Shown here: one piece after another, positions 60,746 to 64,000 of the stretch
Position numbering within the stretch: the first letter of the stretch is position 1
Layout: every line of letters starts with the position of its first letter
Origin: an uncultured Bacteroidota bacterium
GTDB lineage: Bacteria; Bacteroidota; Bacteroidia; NS11-12g; UBA9320
DNA: 64,000 bases
Assembly: GCA_937124965.1 (NCBI GenBank)
Contig: CAKZLB010000010.1
Coordinates: 1 to 64,000, forward strand
Direction of reading: 5' to 3'
Notes under the pieces: generated by a model
What the model saw: the letters and a program-made list of their open reading frames with translations, nothing else
The model's database searches: none
Told to the model about the DNA's origin: nothing
Translations under genes and position numbers: made by a program

Positions 60746-63700
60746 TTAAAAACTTACATCAATTTTGGTGGATTGACCTTCACGATAATCAAAAGAAGCT
60801 TTCATGCTCTTACAAATTTTGGCTCCACCTAAAACTGGAAGTGGACATATTTCTTTCGAACACATATCACAATCAGGCCAGCAACATGAACAATTACATG
60901 GGTATGGAATTCCAAACCAGCAAGCTCCCCATGACAAGCTGTAATCATTACAACTTGCGTTTCCAGACCATATCTCCAGGGTGGCATTTGCATTCCCTTT
61001 CATATACCATACTTTGTCATAACCACCTTTAAGGTCTGCGTGTAAAGTTGCTCGCCCATTCAAGTCAAGTGGCCCGAGGGTAACACTTCCGTATGCATGA
61101 GCATCAACATTAACAATTACACCAAAGTTGGTCTCACTAAATTTAGCATAGAACTCGCCTTTCGCAGTTCCCCCAATATCGTATGACATTCCAGCCCTCA
61201 GCTTCCAGACACCCACACTATAATCACCTTTCTTCTGAGGTACGTCTAGAGACGCACTTACATAAAATCCATGTATTCTTTGTCCATTGTTTTCTTTCAC
61301 GAGATCACTAATCAGTGGCCATTTGGTTAAAACCTCTGTCTGCATATTGGGATGATTTTTGTCTACCTGATAACCTAAAGCAAAAACTATATTGCCTGTC
61401 ACAAACTCAAAATCCATTGTTGCATTAATGCACAAGAATAAGCAGCCTGGGTATCTTCCATCTAAACTTGGTGCTGACGCGAAAATGGTACCATTGGCAT
61501 TTACTTTAGCGAAGTTTGGCATAGTTGGTATCATTCCTTTTACATCTAATAAGAAATAACCCGCGCAGAAATCAACCTTCAGTTTAACGGTTACCCATTC
61601 TTCTTTCCGCATAAATAAAGAACCGTTGGCTTCAACAATTACAGGAGGCATTTGTACATCGCCAACTTTCTGACATTCAATCCCTGGTTGGAACAAAACA
61701 CTCAACTCAGCAATTGCGATATACATTGTTTCACGTGTGTTTCCAGAATTGGTTACATCACCATTTAACCATACTTTGTATTTTTCATCAGCTGTATTGA
61801 AATCGAATCCACCACCTATGCTTAGAAAGGTTACTGGTCCTGCTGGTAGTCCTGATGGGCCTAAATGCATGGTGACTTTAGCACCTAACTCAAAGCCACC
61901 AGTTTTGAATTTGTAATATTTAAAGCCAACATCTAATCCGGCGTTCATAACAAGCATTTTCCCTTCTGCTTCAAATCCAACTTTATCGCCACCAAAACTC
62001 ATGGCAACTCGGGCTTCAAGTGTAAATGCAGGATTTTCAAGACCTAAATCTAGTTCGCTAATTGAAAATGCGAATTCGTCATCAACAACCCCAATAAGTA
62101 CACTTGCTTTTACATCGACTTTTAAACCTTTAATTGGGAACCCAACTCCTCCACGAATACCAATGGCCCAATCTGTCTTTGATTCTTCGACGAGGTCGTC
62201 TGGTCCACCCAGGTTTGCAGGAATCTCAGTAACTTCTCCATTCTGAAGCATTGCAGCCATTTGGTCGAAATTGGCTTCATATCCTATATTGACAATTAGC
62301 GCATCAACCTTTACAACCACAACTCCAAAGTCGATTTCTTTATTCGGTCTGGCTGCTAGGAACAAAGACCAATCAGCTGTCTTCAAACTGAAAAGCTGAA
62401 TCTCAATTGGAAATATTTTGGATTTAGCAGCTGTATCTGGTGGAGCATTTGGTTGCGTAGCTGCTTTGTATTCTAGTATTCCAGATGCAGATAGCTCAAA
62501 TGTTTTTTCACTGAAATTAAATTCGAAAGCAATTGCTGCATCTCCTTCAGTTTTAAAGGTCAACCCTTTTACAGAGAAGCCTTTTTCAGGTAGTTGGAAT
62601 TCTCCACCTAACGTTACGCCCTCTGCTTTATTTACGAAGGAAAGTGATATAATTTTCAAGGCATCCTTCATTCCTGCTGTATCAATACCTTCAGGTGTTC
62701 GCTGACGGGGTTGTCCTGGTGTGGTTGTCTTTTTTTGTGTTAACCAAACCAAACCTCCAAGTGTTACCCCGCAATTGGTTGTACCCAACCCCTCAATACC
62801 GATATTAGTAATCTTGGTATTGATTTTCTGTAATCGCATTTCGAATGGTTTTGTTTCAGAAATATCAAATCCAATATCTATTGCATACAGGTTGTTTTGA
62901 ATGTTAAAGACATCCATCGTCATCATACCATTACTATCGGCCATTTGCGAAACACCTTTTGGTATTTGGAAGAACCCTTCCATTTTCATGGCATCAGCGT
63001 CAATAATTACTTTGTTACGATCAATACTTAACCTTAGCGGTCCGAACAATGGTATTCCGATGGTATCTTCACTGTAGGTTTCTTCAACGTCAAAATGTAA
63101 TTTGAATATTTTGGTGTCCGTTAACGAGTTAATTGTCACCTCCTCTGGAACCGCAATACTTATCAAAGACGAAAGAGGGGCTCCTTCAGGGTCATCTACT
63201 TCAAATGGCTCAAACTGATCATCTTTGTCCATTTTGTCAATATCGAGTGCTGAATCAAGAAGGAATGCATCGTATGGAAAGCCATTTAGTATCTTTTGTA
63301 CATGAGCTCTTGCGTATGAAGCCGCCCCAAATACAGTTTTTGTTCTCGTGCCTTTAATTACGCCTATTTCGTAATCTTCTTCGTCTTCAAGGTTTGTAAG
63401 GTGAACCTCTTCAACTTCTACAGGTATGCCGCCATACACTTTCATTTGCATAGTGGCTGTTTCAAAACCAATATCCTGTGTTGCAAAAGCATTCCCGTCA
63501 TCATCTTGTAGTTCAACCAAAACATTTTTAAATTCTAACTCTTCTTCACCATCCATCGGTGTAAAAACATCGTTTTCTGGTACCGTAAGTTTCCCTGAAA
63601 TTTTAACAACATTTGGCTTCTCAGGGTCATCAACAACTTGGCTAGTAGTCTCAACGGCAAATCCGCTCAAGTTAGTTACGGGAGCACTGAAGATCTCTTC

Positions 63701-64000
63701 AAGTTTAAATTCGATATTACCCGCTTTTAGCTCTTCCATGGAGAGCATTTTAGTTTCAGAGTTATATTTTTCTAGTTCAAATGATACCTTCACGGAAGTC
63801 GTGCTTCCCATTGGAATAAGAGCATCACAGATTCCATTTTTGTCAGATTCTCCATTAACATCAAGCCCCTCTACATTAATCTTAGCTCCTTTTAAAGCTT
63901 TTTCTTTTTTCAATGAAATAACCTTAAAGTTTGCTAGAATCCCTTTTTCAACCTCAAGAATTACACTTTGATCTTCTCTAGCATTATTTAGTAAGTCAAA
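60746..64000 (-). CDS. Very large beta-rich exported protein, N-terminus cut by window edge
   Basis: The frame is open from the stop at 60746 to the window edge (1084 residues visible), so the TTG at 63913 is not the real start. Early visible parts look like Ig/CarboxypepD-like modules ('LKGAKINVEGLDVNGESDKNGICDALIPMG', 'VVKISGKLTVPENDV'). The rest has long amphipathic strands with repeated 'F.L...' and Gly-rich turns, as in surface beta-structures. The C-terminal ~50 residues hold a dense Cys cluster ('NCSCCWPDCDMCSKEICPLP'). I do not recognise the family. It is presumably the first visible gene of an operon with the FN3 and barrel genes. Confidence 0.75.
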   Translation of the reverse strand, partial: FDLLNNAREDQSVILEVEKGILANFKVISLKKEKALKGAKINVEGLDVNGESDKNGICDALIPMGSTTSVKVSFELEKYNSETKMLSMEELKAGNIEFKLEEIFSAPVTNLSGFAVETTSQVVDDPEKPNVVKISGKLTVPENDVFTPMDGEEELEFKNVLVELQDDDGNAFATQDIGFETATMQMKVYGGIPVEVEEVHLTNLEDEEDYEIGVIKGTRTKTVFGAASYARAHVQKILNGFPYDAFLLDSALDIDKMDKDDQFEPFEVDDPEGAPLSSLISIAVPEEVTINSLTDTKIFKLHFDVEETYSEDTIGIPLFGPLRLSIDRNKVIIDADAMKMEGFFQIPKGVSQMADSNGMMTMDVFNIQNNLYAIDIGFDISETKPFEMRLQKINTKITNIGIEGLGTTNCGVTLGGLVWLTQKKTTTPGQPRQRTPEGIDTAGMKDALKIISLSFVNKAEGVTLGGEFQLPEKGFSVKGLTFKTEGDAAIAFEFNFSEKTFELSASGILEYKAATQPNAPPDTAAKSKIFPIEIQLFSLKTADWSLFLAARPNKEIDFGVVVVKVDALIVNIGYEANFDQMAAMLQNGEVTEIPANLGGPDDLVEESKTDWAIGIRGGVGFPIKGLKVDVKASVLIGVVDDEFAFSISELDLGLENPAFTLEARVAMSFGGDKVGFEAEGKMLVMNAGLDVGFKYYKFKTGGFELGAKVTMHLGPSGLPAGPVTFLSIGGGFDFNTADEKYKVWLNGDVTNSGNTRETMYIAIAELSVLFQPGIECQKVGDVQMPPVIVEANGSLFMRKEEWVTVKLKVDFCAGYFLLDVKGMIPTMPNFAKVNANGTIFASAPSLDGRYPGCLFLCINATMDFEFVTGNIVFALGYQVDKNHPNMQTEVLTKWPLISDLVKENNGQRIHGFYVSASLDVPQKKGDYSVGVWKLRAGMSYDIGGTAKGEFYAKFSETNFGVIVNVDAHAYGSVTLGPLDLNGRATLHADLKGGYDKVWYMKGNANATLEIWSGNASCNDYSLSWGACWFGIPYPCNCSCCWPDCDMCSKEICPLPVLGGAKICKSMKASFDYREGQSTKIDVSF

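Noticed and set aside
60562-61032. 156-codon plus-strand frame across the FN3/giant junction
   Set aside because: It is antisense to two real genes and shows no signal, domain or promoter.
63911-63913. TTG as the start of the giant protein
   Set aside because: Upstream codons stay open and protein-like to the edge, so it is internal.
63426-63971. 181-codon plus-strand frame near the right edge
   Set aside because: It is antisense to the giant protein, whose minus-strand frame is open to the window edge and encodes coherent beta-rich sequence.

Overview
The window reads as a chromosome segment of a Bacteroidota bacterium, most likely order Flavobacteriales. The evidence is AT-rich DNA, at least six secreted proteins ending in type IX secretion (T9SS) type A sorting domains with a 'YPNP' signature, Bacteroidota families (DUF5686, DUF1761, DUF2807 head-GIN, TPR-sensor histidine kinase plus LytTR regulator), many TTG starts, and promoters of the TTTG-N(18-23)-TAnnTTTG type. 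I saw no rRNA, tRNA, CRISPR array, intact insertion sequence or phage. Both ends cut a minus-strand gene: the left one lacks its C-terminus and the right one lacks its N-terminus.

Layout. 1-15 kb is core-like: a LysE exporter, DUF1761, a minus-strand run of five genes (MsbA-like ABC exporter, unknown, TlpA-like lipoprotein, FemAB/GNAT-like, YdjM-like), a DUF5686 outer-membrane protein, a thioredoxin-like protein, argS, and a histidine kinase/response regulator pair. 15-24 kb is rich in exported proteins: T9SS cargo, a cytochrome c/PHM-like copper protein, a Cys-repeat lipoprotein, a Tat-plus-T9SS intradiol dioxygenase beside a c-type cytochrome lipoprotein, two divergent AraC-type regulators and a BNR-like protein. 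24-30.7 kb holds a rimK/aspartoacylase-like pair, an epimerase/GNAT/methyltransferase operon, an SH3b protein, a hairpin-rich intergenic stretch and a DUF547 protein.

30.8-41.0 kb is a compact plus-strand defence island. It is a type I restriction-modification (R-M) system with a half-size HsdS, HsdM, a full HsdS, a PD-(D/E)XK-like protein, DUF2188, an AlbA_2/RecG-like ATPase, a minisatellite-like spacer, HsdR and a YgjP-like metallopeptidase. Its promoter region is a duplicated ~35-bp block. Genes abut or overlap, so the unit is probably co-transcribed and could act as one modification, restriction and accessory module.

41-56.7 kb returns to core functions: a radical SAM protein, ftsH, kbl-menA-menC (the men genes serve menaquinone), a DMT transporter-yicC-gmk-nadD operon, a FAS1 lipoprotein, DUF2807 and a K+ channel. 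56.8-64 kb is one minus-strand set of a very large beta-rich protein (N-terminus outside the window), an FN3-repeat protein and an outer-membrane beta-barrel. That set is the least explained locus and looks like an uncharacterised envelope or surface system.
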